Source: Lachnospiraceae bacterium (lineage in GTDB: Bacteria > Bacillota > Clostridia > Lachnospirales > Lachnospiraceae). Taken from it: a stretch of 5,836 nucleotides of DNA. The notes beneath the pieces are model-generated. The model saw nothing but the letters and a program-made list of their open reading frames with translations. It searched no databases and had not been told where the DNA came from. Numbering within the stretch: the stretch's first letter is position 1; each line of letters opens with the position of its first letter. Location of the stretch: positions 6,085 through 11,920 of the forward strand of contig JAAVAF010000012.1 of NCBI GenBank assembly GCA_014804225.1, read 5' to 3'. Of this stretch, positions 5,707 through 5,836 are shown in pieces. A program made the position numbers and the translations under genes.

Positions 5707-5836
5707 TTAAATCATGAGTCCCAACTCTGACATATGTTCTGCGATATCATCCATATCATCGTACTCTGAGGCTTCCTCCCATCTATCCTTGCTCCAGATT
5801 TCGATTCGTTCCCCTACTCCTAAAAGAACTACTTGA
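5707..5836 (-). CDS. mraZ: Transcriptional regulator MraZ, C-terminal part
   Basis: The gene enters from the right edge; only the last 42 codons and the stop are present, with one base of an earlier codon. The translation starts QVVLLGVGERIEIWSKDRW and ends in an acidic helix closing with SELGLMI. This matches the end of MraZ in Firmicutes, where the final strand of the second AbrB-like half reads close to VVIGVSNRIELWSK, followed by W and an acidic helix. MraZ is a ring-forming DNA-binding protein that usually regulates the dcw operon it begins by binding repeats in front of its own gene. That promoter is outside this window. Position immediately before rsmH supports the call. Nothing about the visible part looks damaged. 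Confidence 0.95.
   Translation of the reverse strand, partial: QVVLLGVGERIEIWSKDRWEEASEYDDMDDIAEHMSELGLMI

Overview
The window is a stretch of the division and cell wall (dcw) gene cluster of a Gram-positive bacterium, most likely a member of the Clostridia and plausibly Lachnospiraceae. Every convincing gene lies on the minus strand, so transcription runs from the right edge to the left edge. In that direction the order is: the 3' end of mraZ; rsmH (mraW), the 16S rRNA m4C1402 methyltransferase; a small FtsL/DivIC-type single-pass membrane protein with a long basic cytoplasmic tail; two consecutive class B penicillin-binding proteins; and the first 16 codons of a gene that looks like murD. 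The assignment to Clostridia rests on this Bacillus-like order with two adjacent class B PBPs, on moderate-to-low GC by eye, on purine-rich Shine-Dalgarno sites, and on PBPs without PASTA domains. It is an inference, not a phylogenetic result.

Layout: mraZ 3' end (5707-5836), a 151-base spacer with predicted RNA structure (5556-5706), rsmH (4620-5555), ftsL-like (4078-4599), first class B PBP (1864-4038), a 58-base gap with a hairpin around the next ribosome binding site, second class B PBP (66-1805), and murD start (1-50). The other gaps are 20, 39, 58 and 15 bases. None holds a convincing terminator, so the whole window probably belongs to one operon whose promoter lies to the right of it.

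The genes serve one process. MraZ is the cluster's regulator, RsmH tunes the ribosome, and the FtsL-like protein belongs with the FtsB/DivIC-type divisome subcomplex that supports septal synthesis. The two PBPs are transpeptidases that cross-link septal or spore peptidoglycan. MurD makes the peptidoglycan precursor in the cytoplasm.

Most of this is ordinary conserved sequence and I see no novel multi-gene system. The best candidate for something undescribed is the mraZ-rsmH spacer. It can fold, only fully on the transcribed strand, into a 12-pair hairpin plus a longer compound hairpin just upstream of rsmH. Secondary points are the KTA variant of the third catalytic motif in the second PBP, the roughly 97-residue acidic tail with a DPxTGE repeat on the first PBP, and the apparent absence of murE and mraY between the PBPs and murD.
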